Origin: Morella rubra
Taxonomy: Eukaryota > Streptophyta > Magnoliopsida > Fagales > Myricaceae
Assembly (NCBI GenBank): GCA_003952965.2
Contig: CM025851.1
Coordinates: 18,880,119 to 18,944,118 of the forward strand
DNA length: 64,000 nt
Direction of reading: 5' to 3'
The position numbers and the translations under genes are program-made. Below are positions 11,043 through 23,279 of the stretch, piece by piece. The notes beneath the pieces are model-generated. The model was not told where the DNA came from. It did not search any database and worked only from the letters and a program-made list of their open reading frames with translations. The stretch's first letter is position 1; every line of letters starts with the position of its first letter.

Positions 11043-12174
11043 TGTTAGTCCAAGGTTGTTTCTTGAACAATCCGTTTTTGATTTTGATGATAATAAAAAA
11101 ATATACTTGCTTTAAAGGATTTTAGAACTTGTTATGTCAATCCACAAATTCTAATTTGGTTTTCAAAAGGATTGAGACTATCCCTCTATAATAGTTCTAA
11201 ATGTGTATTAACACCAATGCATAAGCTAAAAAGGTCACATTGTTCATTGTAGGTGTTTATAAATGAATTGGAGTGGAAATAACACTTCCAAGTTGCTGAA
11301 AAACCTTTTTAGCATTGATGGTGTCGACACATTGCACTAGCACCCTGAGAGAAAAAATCCAGAATAATTTTATGGTGTCGACACATGCTGACTATGTGTC
11401 AACACATACTGCGATTACGCAGTTGTCCCTGGAACGTCGCCAACACATCTTTTTGTTCTAAAATAACTTGGGTACCCCTCCAACCGTACAATAAAGCTAC
11501 TTGAAGGTCTTTCAAGTCTAGAGAACTATAAATAAAACAAGATCGAGAGATAAAGACAAGAACTTGCACATCATTTATGACTTAGCTTCTATAAAGAGAG
11601 AGAAAAAGCTTTGAAGAAGAGAGAAGAACTCAGATCCCAAGAGAGCTAATGCTACATCTGCCAAGACTAAAGCTTTCTTACTCGAATCTTGTTTTTTTAC
11701 TCATCATTGTGCCTTACACTTGCTATTTGGCTTAAATAGCCTTTTTTTCATTATATCCTTGTACCCATCTTTTACAAAACATTGGAGTGTTGTGTGACAC
11801 TTGGTCCTACTTGTAAGGGTAGAAGAAATCCCTTGGGTTGTTGAGATTTATGAAAAGAGTTGAAGCGTGAACTCGTAAAACACTTTGTAATGGTTACCTA
11901 GCACTCGAAAGCTAAGGTGTGATTGCTATTGGAGAATAGTGGAGAAAGCCCAATGAAGTCAATAGCCTTGGGAGTGGACGTAGGCAAGTTTTGGCCAAAC
12001 CACCTAAAAATACCGGTGTCATCTTTCTATTTCTTGCTCTACTTTATTTGTATTTGTGGTGTGCCTTCTATCTTGGATATTTGTCTTGGCTAATCTTTGA
12101 AAAAGCATTAATTTATATTAAAACCTAATTCACCCCTCTTTTTGGGTTGTCATCTAGACTCACATGGCATGAAT
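11043..12174 (+). repeat. SIRE-type copia solo LTR
   Basis: Starts TGTTAGTCCAAGGTTG and ends with a C-rich CAATT/AATTCACCCC block and GACTCACA. It shares long blocks with the solo LTR at 46094-47424, such as GGGAGTGGACGTAGGCAAG and ACCACCTAAAA. It contains the palindrome cluster at 11321-11450. No internal coding sequence lies beside it, and no convincing 5-bp duplication was found (TAGTA on the left does not recur), so one end may have been altered. Confidence 0.75.
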
Positions 12175-13516
12175 GGTTAAATTATGAGTGTTAGTGGAGA
12201 TGCATCACGCATTAGCTTTTTGTTGAAAATAGAAGTATTGTTGTGGATGTTCAAACTTCAAAAGACCAAGCGTAGGGAAGCTCCTCATAATTTTCTTTAA
12301 TCTTTGGTCCTTGTTATAGTTCTTATGGATGTTGTAGCATCATTGCCTTTCATTAATATTGTGAGTATGTTTTGTAACTACAATTGAGTGTGTGAGATTG
12401 AGTTTATATAGAAGGCCACAAATTACATAGGCCTCAAAGATACATCAAACATACAAGCTAAGAGTGATTTGATCCTTAATTGTTTTTCGCTACCCACATT
12501 TCTCTGGGTATTATTTGGTGGTGTTTGATTGTTAAAATGTTGAGGTATTTAAAATGTTGGAGTTGGTGAAAAAGTGAAGAGAGAGATTATTGGAATGAAT
12601 TTTTTGTATTTATTTGGAGTAAAAAGTGATGATTTGATGGGGAAGGAGAGAATTTTGGGAAGTTATTTTATTAGGGTGGAAATTTTGGGAGTCCAAAATT
12701 TTGGCTCCCAAACGCCTTCTTAATTTTGTAAGCTAAAAGAAGATAGAAGCACAATATGGACATCAAGAGATCCAATAGAGTGATAGACATGTTATATAGC
12801 TACTCTAATCGGTATGATTGTAAATTAATTTACAGTAATATTTCTTCCTTCATGTAAATATTTCTTATTTAGCTTTGCTTATTGCCATTTAAAGAAATGA
12901 TCGTTTTGAACTTATACCTATACTACTGTAGTCCACAACAATTTTATTTTTGACCTTTCCTACTTTGTTTATTCTTTGATTCACAAATATTGGCACATTT
13001 TTTCACCCTAAAAGAAGTATTTACTATTTAGTATACATTTTAGAAAAAAAAAAAAAAAAGGCTATTGTACACATTTTGTTAAGACATTCGGATGAGACTT
13101 GAGAGGCTTTAAGCCCAACTCGCATAGCCTAAAGCCCCAAAGCAAAAAAAGATAGGAAAAATATTTAAGCTCACTCTATAGATTAGCCTATTTCACGCAA
13201 TCCAATCTTAAAACCCAACCGACCCATATCGCCTAGCCCAACATGAGCTCACCAAAATCAATCCGACCGTGCCTTTTCTGACTTGAGCCCGCCTGAAACA
13301 GATCTGATGGCACCCCGCCCGACGAAGGCCAGGCTTAAGTCTTCATGACAGTCCATTTGGTTGGTCAGGCAGGCAGAGACCCCCACCTATGGTGGTCATG
13401 TGAACCCCCTTAAACTCGTCCATGTATGACCCTACCAGTTTCCCATCCACCACATTTTTTTTTTGTGCATTCGCTTAGAGAGCGATTAGATGCTAATGCT
13501 TTTTAAGCTGCATTTA
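12175..13516. other. Unassigned stretch with a possible MITE at about 12520-12718
   Basis: No gene. About 200 bp between GGTGTTTGATTGTTAAAAT and its rough inverse ATTTTGGCTCCCAAACGCC looks like a small inverted-repeat element. A GC-richer block at 13085-13330 repeats phrases such as GCCCGACC and looks element-derived. Poly-A at about 13045-13060. Confidence 0.35.
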
Positions 13517-13764
13517 TGGAAACCAGTGCTTAGTGGTGAACATAGGATCAAGCAAGAAAGTTTGTATGAACATGGGAGAGCTTTGTGAAATACTTTCTAT
13601 TTGTATTGAGAAAATGATATTGTTCTTACATGAAAATAAAAGAGGTGTGCTTTTAAACCAACTATAAAGCATAACAAATGCGTTGAATAAAATAACTGAC
13701 TTTGTTAAGGCAACTAACAATGTTAACAGAAACTAACAGCTTAACTAGAAGTTGGTTACCTCCA
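13517..13764 (-). repeat. Short copia 3' LTR (Ale-like, 248 bp)
   Basis: On the minus strand the LTR runs from TGGAGGTAACC to TGGTTTCCA, with inverted TG...CA ends. It follows a polypurine tract GAGGGGGAGTAT and the end of an RNase H frame, so it is the 3' LTR of the remnant upstream. Confidence 0.75.
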
Positions 13765-14165
13765 ATACTCCCCCTCAAACTAGCTCATGTACACTATGAC
13801 TGCCTAGCTTGGATAGAAGATATTGAAATTGGGATTTACCATGACCCTTAGTGAATATATCAACAAGTTGATGAGCTAAAACAATATAGAAAATGTGAAG
13901 AACTCCTTAGGCAATTTGCTTACGAATGTAATGATAGTTTATTTCCACTTGTTTGGTTCGGGCATGATGATTCGGATTTGCTGCTAGAGAAAGCACAGAC
14001 TTGCTGTCATAATACACAAAAGGTGGTGTGGAATGAGGAATTCAAAAATCATACAGAAGTTGCAAGAACCAAACAATTTCACAACTAGTGGATGCAAAGG
14101 CACGATAATCTGCCTCTGCAAAACTTCTAGAAACAATGTTTTGTTTCTAGGAACCTAAGGAAATC
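13765..14165 (-). pseudogene. Copia RNase H remnant (Ale/Retrofit-like)
   Basis: The minus strand reads, with a few stops and shifts, a copia RNase H end: SRSFAEADYRAFASTSCEIV, YYDSKSVLSLAANPNHHART, VEINYHYIRKQI and LVDIFTKG. The acidic AEADY and YYDS residues match the RNase H active-site regions. Only this C-terminal portion survives. The GGGGGAG tract and LTR follow directly, as in an intact element. Confidence 0.8.
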
Positions 14166-14555
14166 AAAGAATAACCTAAGAAAAGAGAGAAACCTGTAAT
14201 GAAGAGCCAATTTTTTTTTTTTTTTAATAGGTGCCTTATCCTGAACATCTTATTGGAGAGGCGATATTGGCTGGAGAACGTACCATATCTTTTCTTCCTC
14301 GGGATACCTGAATCCTTCTAAATTGAGCATTAATTACCTTGCAGCTGGCAAAGCACGGGGAGAAATCCTCTGCACAGGGCATTAATTACTTTGCAGCTGA
14401 CAGGAAGTGGAGAAGACATATAGAGGCTTTCGGTCGCTGATAAGGCATGGGGGAAAATGTTTCTTTGTAGACGGAGCCTTCTTTGTGAATGATGTCACAC
14501 GGTAGGAAAGGTTTCTCTACGAGTGGAGATTCTCCTGGTCCTTTTTATAAGCCCA
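14166..14555 (+). repeat. LTR-like promoter fragment
   Basis: Follows a T16 run. It contains two related blocks around GCATTAATTACCTTGCAGCTG and GCATTAATTACTTTGCAGCTG, and a TATA-like CTTTTTATAAGCCC just before the CACTA terminus. This looks like the U3 end of the LTR belonging to the gag-like gene at 16659, but no complete LTR could be drawn. Confidence 0.35.
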
Positions 14556-15690
14556 CACTACAACAAATATGGCTTTCGGCAACGACTTTTTTTTAGCCAT
14601 GTCAGGGAGCACATCCCCATTAAATAGAGTTAGAGACAGTAATCAAAGCTGTCTGCCACTATAATCTTTGTCAACGAGTTTGTAAGTTGAGACCACACGA
14701 TTGCTAAGTCCTTTTGCGCGATTAGTTTGCCGCTAACACTAAAAGGGCTTATGTCACATCCAGCCACTTTTAACTCCTTTTCAATTTCTGCTCTTTGAAC
14801 TTCTCCTAAAACTAAAACTACACCAGGGTGCACCCCCCCCCCCCCCGCGTTTCCGGTGATGGTATTAGTTAGGCAGAGACTCCCTACTCGTACTCTTTCG
14901 CTTACCTTTTGAAATTGTTCCAAACAAAGGTAACGGCAAAAGGAATTTAGCAGTCGATTTTCATTCTATGGAGAACTCTACCATCTTCACTATGTGAGGC
15001 AAGTCTACGGAGCATTCTTTCAACTGATTTTTTCCTGTTGTAGAAAAGGAAAAGGAGAACTCTGTTCTTCAGCATTTTAAGGAGAAGAACAGAGTTTTCA
15101 GAGTTTTAAGGAGACGAATAGAGTTTTCGTTCTTTTGTCTAAGGATGATTTTTCTATTATTGGTTGAGTCTTCCCCTTCTTAGATTTTCCCAATTGCACA
15201 TCCCTGACATGACGATATTGTTGAAGCACATCAGTGTCAGATAACATCTTAGGCACAAGTCTGACAATGTTGCTGAAGCACATTTGTGCCAGATAACATT
15301 TTAGGTGCAAGTTTATGTTTTGTATTTCTCTTCTTTCCCAGGCATAGTTTATTGACAATAATTGACCACGAGACGTATAACATTTTTTTCGACTATATTT
15401 CAAACATAAGGACGCAACATCTCATTACAACAACGACAAACTAATTTTCCTTTATTGCTCTAGCCAAATGGATTTGTATTTGTTGTAAAATTATTTATAG
15501 TCTACAACAACGCTGCATGTAACAAAAAATTTGACTTGTGGATACGTCAGACGTATCAATGCATTCTTCCCACAACTCTTTTAACTTGTCCACCAATTGC
15601 TGAAGATACACAACAATGTCATTCTGAGGAGCTTTTTGTCCAGGGTTGAGCAATGCCATCGTAAAGTATGACTCTTTCATACACTTCGAA
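14556..15690 (-). mobile_element. CACTA (En/Spm) element fragment
   Basis: Begins CACTACAACAAATATGGC, a typical CACTA terminal inverted repeat, and contains minus-strand coding remnants ending in a TNP2-like piece at 15495-15680. A minus-strand frame of 97 codons at 14630-14923 and another at 15098-15403 are not recognised. A C16 run lies at about 14828-14846, and a tandem duplication of about 52 bp (GAAGCACAT..GTG.CAGATAACAT) at 15218-15312. The far terminus is not seen. Confidence 0.65.
15495..15680 (-). pseudogene. CACTA transposase (TNP2-type) fragment
   Basis: Sixty-one codons containing ALLNPGQKAPQNDIVVYLQQ and VDKLKELWEECIDTSDVST, which closely match the well-conserved stretch of plant CACTA transposases (Transposase_21 family) reading like LLIPGP..PG.DIDVYL.PL..EL..LW..GV.T.D. 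Only about 55 residues of a protein usually several hundred long survive. Confidence 0.75.
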
Positions 15691-16658
15691 GGGAATGGAT
15701 TGAACCTGATGATGCTAAAATTACCAAGGGCCGGAGTCGATTAGACCTGAAAGGGAACAAGAAGAGGGGCGACGTCGGATGTGGAGACTTTGATGCCTAA
15801 GTTAGATCTCAATAAGAGTTTAGTTTGGAGAAGTAATTAACCTTAGAAAATATAATGGGGGTATCTATCTTATATAGGGTGTAGGTGACACAGTCCTAAA
15901 AGGAGTTTAATATCGTGAGCTATAGGACTCCTTAAAGGGTTAGGCGGGAAGATATGGGGGAATTAATTCACATTCGTGCGTGCTGGGGCCTTGAACACAC
16001 CTGCGGTCTTGGGCGGGACTATGGACGGGTTAGTGTATTGCAATAGACTGGGCCGGTCATATTATAGCCCATCAGTAGTTCCTTCCCTTAAACAGGCTTG
16101 GACTGATGGGGGTTTATTGGATCAGTCATTGTTAGGTCCTAATGGACAGTATCATGGCCCATTAACAGTCTCAAGAATGCAAAAATCTAAATGGGGCTTC
16201 AAATAACAGGGTGTGGAACCTGCCTGCTGCTGTTTGTGCTCATTAGAGAAATGAAGTTTATGGACCCGTTGGAGTATCATCAGCTGTGGCCTCGACGGGC
16301 TAGATAATACATGCGTGGAGGTTGATTGAAGGAAGGTCAAGATATAAACACTTTGGGCTCTTATCTGGATTCGGCCTGGTTTTAATACGCTTGAAGCTCG
16401 AGGGGGTGAGCATGAATGGACTGAGAGCTGCAGACGCTGCATGTCTAGTACCTAATCTGATGATGTTTGAAATGAAATAGGGTGTGCAGGCGATGAGACA
16501 TTTTTTGATTAAGTGCCCTGCAAGCTATCAGACGACTAGCCTTGTATCCCTTCGCTCTATACCCTCAACAGTCATTTGTGCCGTCGTGCTTAGTTCGCCA
16601 AAACCGTCAATATCCGATAGCCTTTGAGAGAGAAAATTTCTTTCTTTTTCCTTAAAAG
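15691..16658. other. Non-coding, probably LTR or leader of the following element
   Basis: GC-richer than its surroundings and with no conserved frame. Phrases such as GGGCCGGTCATATTATAGCCCA suggest old repeat sequence. I could not place element ends within it. Confidence 0.35.
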
Positions 16659-18950
16659 ATGACTTCTTCCCGCGATGAGTCTGAGGGGGCAATGGTGGGG
16701 GAGTCGAGACCCAAAGGTACATTGTCGGTGTCCCTGTGGGTCTAGAATCGTCAATCCAAACACTTGACGGAACTGCGCTCCAAGTATGACATTCCGGATT
16801 CCATCATGATGTGAGTACCAGGTCCTAAAGAGCGGGTGGTGTGCCTCGACAAGGGGGAAATTTCATTCTTAGAAGAAGTTTTGCACGTCGGAGCACGGTT
16901 TCCTTTTTCTTGAAACGTGCGGCAACTCCTACGCTGGTATTCTCTATCCTTGAGCTAGTACGCTGGTATTCTCTGTCCTTGAGCTAGCTCACTCCAAACA
17001 GTTGGCGCTTGGCATTAGGATTTTTTGCACTTTGGGATAAACTCTTCGCCGCAGAGAATCCTTCTTCATGGCTGGAGTTTGCGTGGTGTTATAAGGTGAT
17101 GAGGAGTCTTGAAGGTCACCATTTTTTTCAAGCTTAGGATGGGAGAAGATTATTTCATGGTCTTCCTTTCAACAACAAGGGATGGCATGAGAGGTTTTTC
17201 TTCATCTCAGGCAAAGGCTATCCTCCGGATGAGAAGGATCCTATTAAGGTTTATAACCAGTGGGGTGTGCCATCGAGATGAAGTAAGTCTGCGGTTTTTT
17301 ACCCTCTTCTTGTACGTCAAATAGTGGTAGGATCATATTTTGAAGGGAAAATTACACAAAGCCCACTAGGTTTTAGGCCCAAATCAAAAGCCTCACTGGT
17401 TTTAAAAGTAATCCAAAAGCTCACTTGGTTTATCAGTTTGGTACGAAAACTAACCCGAGCCAACTCTATGTCCAAATTTCGAGCATCTGTAGCAGATGAT
17501 GAGCTCAATGAGGACATTGTCGAGGAAGACCCATAAGGCAGAATGGGGAGAACGACGTGGCTGACTGAAGCTTTCTTGAAGGAACTTCTAAGGCAAAACG
17601 ACGTGGAAAACTAAAGCTTTAAAGCTTCGCAGAAGGGCAAAGAACTTTGAGGGATTTTCAGATCGATGAACCTAGGGCTTCCTCCAAGGCTTCTTCATTA
17701 GTATAGAGGAGATTGACGTGGTTGGCGTGATAGGATGTGGGTGCAACATGGCAGGCTGAAGCTTATGTAATTTTTTTGAGCACGTGTCAAGTAACGATTT
17801 GTTCATTTATATTATGTGGATTGGGCTCCATTATCTCTACTAACAGAGTTGACTCGGGTTAGTTTTCATATCAAACTGATAAACCAAGTGGGTTTTTGGA
17901 TATTTTTTTAAAATCCAATGAGGCTTTTGATTTTGGCCTAAAACCTAGTGGGTTCTGAGTAATTTTCCCTATTTTGAATGGTTGTTCTATGATGCAGCTA
18001 GAGAGGTGCCTGATCTTGATGCGGCGGAGGAAGCCCGGATATCGAAGGCTGCAGACAGGAAGCCCTAGGATGTGGCTGAGCTGCTCTTGCTGTGGGTGCG
18101 GTTATGAATGCTGGTGCGGGGTCCTTGGCAGGTGAGTTTGTGATGATCTTCAATTTCTGTTGTTTGTGGAACTAACTATTCTCTTTCTTGATTTTTGCTG
18201 TTAGGTTTTGTCTTAGTTTTTGTTGTTAGGTTGTTGTGTTGATGTAGGGCGATAACCTGTATGGGCCAAAAGTCACAAGCTCCTCATTTTGAAGGAGGGA
18301 AACCAATCGAAGCTGTCTCTTTGCCTAAGGCGAGTCCAGCCAATTAGACGGCGAGATCCGCTAGGACAGCCATACGGGAGACAAGGTCTACAGTAGCTTG
18401 TCGAAGGGTAGCATCCTCTACATCGAGCAATAAAGGTGTGCAAATTATCAGTGAAACTACGACTCTTCCTGGGACATCATCTATAGGGAGATCGGGACCG
18501 AAAACTCGATCTCATAAGAGGCTTTGTATAGTGGACGAGTCAAGGAAGAGGAGACCTTTACTTTACGCCTGGTGTGTAAGAAGGCCAAAGTTTATGCTTC
18601 TCCCGAGCCACCTAACGTTTAGTAGGGTGAGTCTGCCTCAGAGTCCTCCCATTCTACCCCGAACCTCGAGCCATCACCTGATTTGATAGATATTTTGGAA
18701 GCTGCAAGGCGACGAAGTTTGACACCTAGTTTTCTTGCTGGTCGAGATCAACTTCCCGTTCCTCCTCGGTCTTCTCCCCTTCGTCTGAGGGCTGAAGAGG
18801 TGTTCAGTGCAGGGACCTCCGGCATTCCCCATGCTGAGATTGCCTGGCAACCACTTCAAGGGGCAGCAGATCGGGTTGGGGATTCATTTCCAAGCTTCTC
18901 CTCATCTGTGAAACAGCTTCTATTGGATTATCGCACCACATCGTCGATGC
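16659..18950 (+). pseudogene. Gypsy-type gag-like gene (Transposase_28-like), split and decayed
   Basis: From Met at 16659 (MTSSRDESEGAMVGESRPKG) the frame, with several stops and shifts, reads LRSKYDIPDSIMM, KGEISFLEEVLHVGARFPF, NSWRLALGFFALWDKL and FISGKGYPPDEKDPIKVYNQ up to about 17325. This resembles the plant 'putative gypsy type transposon' (Transposase_28) proteins carried by LTR elements. The MITE at 17345-17969 interrupts it. Coding-like sequence resumes near 17980 (YDAAREVPDLDAAEEARISK) and runs, broken, to about 18950. Function inferred from family resemblance only. Confidence 0.6.
17345..17969. mobile_element. Mutator-like MITE, 625 bp, 9-bp target duplication
   Basis: Terminal inverted repeats of about 125 bp start GGGAAAATTAC and include CCCACTAGGTTTTAGGCC, TTGGTTTATCAGTTTG and AAAACTAACCCGAG in both arms. 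The flanks 17336-17344 and 17970-17978 are both TATTTTGAA. Long TIRs with a 9-bp duplication are the signature of Mutator-like elements. The interior has no transposase frame. Confidence 0.9.
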
Positions 18951-19484
18951 TGCGAGAATCAAGCCTTTGGACCTTGCTTCAATTATTTGAATTGATTTCC
19001 TTTCAACTTCAATTTCGCCTAAGAACCATATACAAGAACAGGGGACATGTCAAATGTAGAAGAAAACAGAAGAGGGATGAAATATAATTCTATGGTTTCT
19101 TAAACAGAGTAAGAATGACAATATATACCAATCATAATTAGTCGCGATATGGCATATGTAATTGTTATGGACCATTAATGTCTAGTTTCCTATCGAACCA
19201 GGGTAGACAACTTTTAAAAACTAAATTTAAATTGAAAATCAAACTAAAAAAGATTTATTCCAAGTATTCCTTTTTTTTTTTTTTTAATGTGTTTTATTGA
19301 AAAGTTTTTATATTTGAAAATAAATCTTTCCAATTTTTTTGAGTTTTTAATTATTTATTGTCTTAAATTTGTTTTGGGTAAGTTGTCTTTAAAATTTTCT
19401 TGTAGCATGAGTAGTATGTGTTAGAAATATGCTCTCAAAACTAGTTGTTTAGAATAATTATGAGAAAACTTTTTCTTTATTTGT

Positions 19485-19517
<33 letters not shown>

Positions 19518-20232
19518 GGGTATTATGTTATAAGATGTTACATGGATATTGTTGAGTAAGATTGTAGAAAATTCATGCTAATGATGAATGAATCGAAAGC
19601 AAGGAATATGATTTTTCAATACCTTGTTCACTTTACGGTTATTATAAACCTAGGTACATATGTATGTACAATTAAGTCTACACTCGTTGTGCCCCTATTA
19701 AATAGGACGATGGACTATTTAAGGAGTGACCTTAAGTAGACGAGTGGGTGCACTGTAAGAGTACATACACTGAACAAGATCAAATATGGATACCTTCTGT
19801 AAGTGATCAATGATGGTGAGAATTTTATTCAAAGCTTATGGTATCCTTAGATCTGAGAGGTTTGTGTAGCTTTGTTCCTTGTTTACTTGTGCTTTAACTG
19901 AGTCTATTGTGTTGATCTCTCTAGATCAAATATTCCAAACAATGTTGAATCTTATGCATGATAAATGGACATATATAAATGTTCAACAAAGAATCTACTA
20001 GTTTGTTGATGAGACAATATATTCATTATATCTGTATAGAGTTGAACTCGAAAAGAAATCAGTGGTCAGTGAAATTTTGTGGAATTATTTTTCAAAAATA
20101 ATACATATAAATATATATTTATTTGTGAAAATATTTTGAAAACAATTTGAGAGTCCAACGGGTTACAGACTGGGAATTAAGAACTATATGAGCTAGGGAT
20201 TTAATCAGTGATATTATTTCTGTCATATTGGC
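18951..20232. other. Unassigned, possibly old copia LTR sequence
   Basis: No gene. A (CA)n(TA)n microsatellite lies at about 19487-19517. The piece from TGTTAGAAATATGCTCTCAA (about 19420) onward has the look of a copia LTR and leader, but I found no partner copy or end. Confidence 0.3.
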
Positions 20233-21159
20233 TAAGGGTGGGGAAATCATCCAGCCACTACCGAAAATTCCGGATCCGGTTTCGATATTGGGAATCTGGC
20301 ACCGGTTTCAGCCTATTCCGGTACCAGAACCGGATCCCATATTAGGAATTTTCAAAACTGGATACGGAACCGAAAATTCCGACAGAAAGAATTTCCAATT
20401 CCGGTAGTATTTTTTTAAAAAAATAATTCAGGGCTCAAAAAGGTTTCAAAAAAAAAAAATTAATGCGTTGGGTCAAACAACCCAGGTCGCGTGTAAATGA
20501 AACGGCACCCCTTCATTTCGAATTCGATTCTTTAGTCTCCGAAGGAAACAGCACCGGGCACCCCACCCCCTCCCACAATCGGCCATCCCAGCCCCCCACC
20601 CTCCTTGTTGGATGTCGCTGCCTCCCAAAATCTCTTTCTCTCTCTCCCTCCCCTCTTCCTCTCTCTCTCTCTCTCACAAAACAACATTTTCCGTCTTCTT
20701 TGATAGAGGTCATAGAACTCACTCCACTAGAAAGCAGCTTCAATAGATAGATTTATTTAAACGAAAACAAGAATGCATTTATAAAGAACAAACGTAAGGG
20801 AAGAGATCGCAGGAATACGAATTGCAAGAAAAACCAGAAAAGTGAGAATGGGAAGGATGTATGGGGGAATAAAAGCTTCCTTATTTGTTAAAAGCTCGTC
20901 GCTAATGGGAATGGGCAGGCCTTGTCCAGGTCCATAATGGTATTTTCTAGCCCCATTGTTTTTAGAAAAAACACAAGACAAAAAAGAGTTGGGCCAAAGC
21001 AAAATATAGGCCAAATATGGGCATTTAGCCCCACTAATGGAACCAGAATTTTTGGATTCTGTTTCTAGAAATTTCGGTTCCATTCTGGAATGAAAATGGT
21101 GTTCCGGTGGGTAACAGAATATGCTATTCCGGTTTCATCCGTTCCTGTACCCACCCTTA
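20233..21159. mobile_element. Non-autonomous hAT element, 927 bp, 8-bp target duplication
   Basis: Ends TAAGGGTGGG and CCCACCCTTA are perfect inverted repeats, and ATATTGGC flanks both sides (20225-20232 and 21160-21167), as for hAT insertion. Subterminal regions repeat CCGGAACCGAAATTCC-like words, usual for hAT transposase binding zones. The interior (about 20460-20750) is a compositionally different CT-rich block with no transposase frame. Confidence 0.9.
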
Positions 21160-23279
21160 ATATTGGCTAACGTGGAATATAGCATGATCGAAGGATAGAA
21201 AAACAAATAACTATTGGCAAAAGGGATTTTAAAAATCAATTTCATCTTCTCGGAGGTCAATTGTGATATGTTAATGGACGTGATTGTAAATAGTAGAAAC
21301 TCAAAATTCGAAATAAAATAATATAAGGAAATAATGGAAAATAGATTTTCATATAATTTTACGGCCGATATCTGAGATCCTTAACAATATCATCTTATAT
21401 CATAGCTAAGGTTTAGAGAAAGTGATAAAGTGTCAAACCTGCATAATTAAGTGCTTAAGTGAATAAATTGTTTAACCGAAAATGAATTAAGCACTTAATT
21501 AAGCACCAGATTTTAGTATTTGAGCTAAATTTATAACAGTTGATATTTTACACTTAAAAATGATTTACGTTGTTGCTGTTGTAACAAGAGAAACATGACA
21601 CTCACATACTTCATTTTTACCTTTAAAATGATATACACTGGTGTTAATCTACTGTAGGGCATTTTTGGAAGTAAAAAAGATACCTACAGACTTTGGGTAT
21701 TGCCAAGCTGAGCTGGAGGAGAAGATTTGCGCAGTGCAAACTTGAATAGAAAAAAATTACGAAGGGAGCTACGCGAGGGGATCAAGCGCGGTAGCAAAAA
21801 TGAGAGATTGAGAATTCTGGAAGGAAAGGAATCTCGGGCAACAAGTGGGCAGATCTGGAATTTTGGAAAAGCAAGCAAATCGTCTTCTCTTGCTTAAAAG
21901 CACGCTGGAGGAGGCATTCATTTTTATTTTTTTCTGCTCGTTTTTCAGCTTTGTTCTCGTTTTCACTTTTGGGAGAGATTGTTTTTGGCTCTTTGGGCTG
22001 GAACCTACAGGAGACTTTGGGGAAACTCTTTCTCCTTTGCCCAAGCCGGAGGCCAGAGGATTTTTAGCTTTCCAATCGCATCTTTATTTTCTTTAATGCA
22101 ACTCTTTAGTTCTGAAATGTTTTTAACAAAGTTTGATTTAGCTATGTTGGGCTAAACCTCTAAGCCTAAGTTTCAAGGAGTAGCCTAGAATCAGATTGTT
22201 TTGGATATCCCAATTTCCTTTTGATTTTCATTTCCTACATCTATTAATTTGTATTGCAATTTAACTTTAGAAAAGGATTGTAGTTCTTTATGCTTAATCT
22301 TGATCTGTTGTTGACGATGAGGCACAATTGATGCTTGAATTATAAGGCTCCATTGGCTTTCTTTCGATATCTAAATTTACTATGCAATTTAGTAATGAAT
22401 TTTGGTTACAATTGACTTTGTGGATAAATTGCTATATTTTTCAATCATGATCTTTATGAATGAGTAAGTGGTTGTAGAAAGAGAAAATTGAGTGTTATTC
22501 AACAACAATGTGTGAATGGGTAAAACTTGAAACTTAGGTGTTTGATTTATTGTTTCTTAGAATATTAGTTCATTCTCTGCACTTTACTTTTAAAATAGCT
22601 TGCATATGTTTATTTCTAAGTTTATTGTTCTTCCATTCCTTAGTTTCTTGTTCAATTATGATACATAAACCTCAAAAGAAAAACCAACTCAAAATTTTCT
22701 TCTCCATTTGCAAATATACAGCACTTCCTTGATTTAACATTGCTGTAAATCCATCTTTGACCATAAAAAAATCTACAAAAACTTTACTATTTTCCATAGC
22801 AATAACTTCTTTTGTTACTAATGATATCTAAAGCTTGCATTAATTCCTTTGTTCCTGTGAATTCGATCTTGGGACTCATTCCTATATTACTTTGATAGCT
22901 TCTATACTTGGAAGTACTACCAGAAGTTGATCAGAAAGACTATATGATAGTTTTTCAAGACAGTTGGCTATCAGGACTTTGAGAGAAATATTATGACGAT
23001 TGTTAAGCGTGAAAATGAAGGAGGCAAACATTTGGACTGCTCAAGTTGTTAAATCGACAAGACTCAAGTGGTATCATCAACAACATCCTGAAGAATTATA
23101 GAAGATTGAAGATTCATAATATAATTGGTAAGCAATTTTTTGAAAGCAAACTTTTGACTGTATCCGTTCTTAATTATCCGGGATATACAATGCACTTGTA
23201 TACGGTTTTATATTAGTGTTTTGATTCTCGCCCTATATTGAACTAACCAATTAGGACTCGTTAAGTTCTTGAACTACCC
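21160..23279. other. Non-coding, retroelement-like but unplaced
   Basis: Two overlapping open frames at 21769-22096 on opposite strands show no recognisable domain. The stretch 22100-22500 has the low-complexity T-rich look of an LTR or leader. No ends, primer site or partner copy found. Confidence 0.3.

Noticed and set aside
20463..20750. Open frame of 95 codons
   Set aside because: It comes from the CT-rich centre of the hAT element; the Ser/Leu repeats reflect composition.
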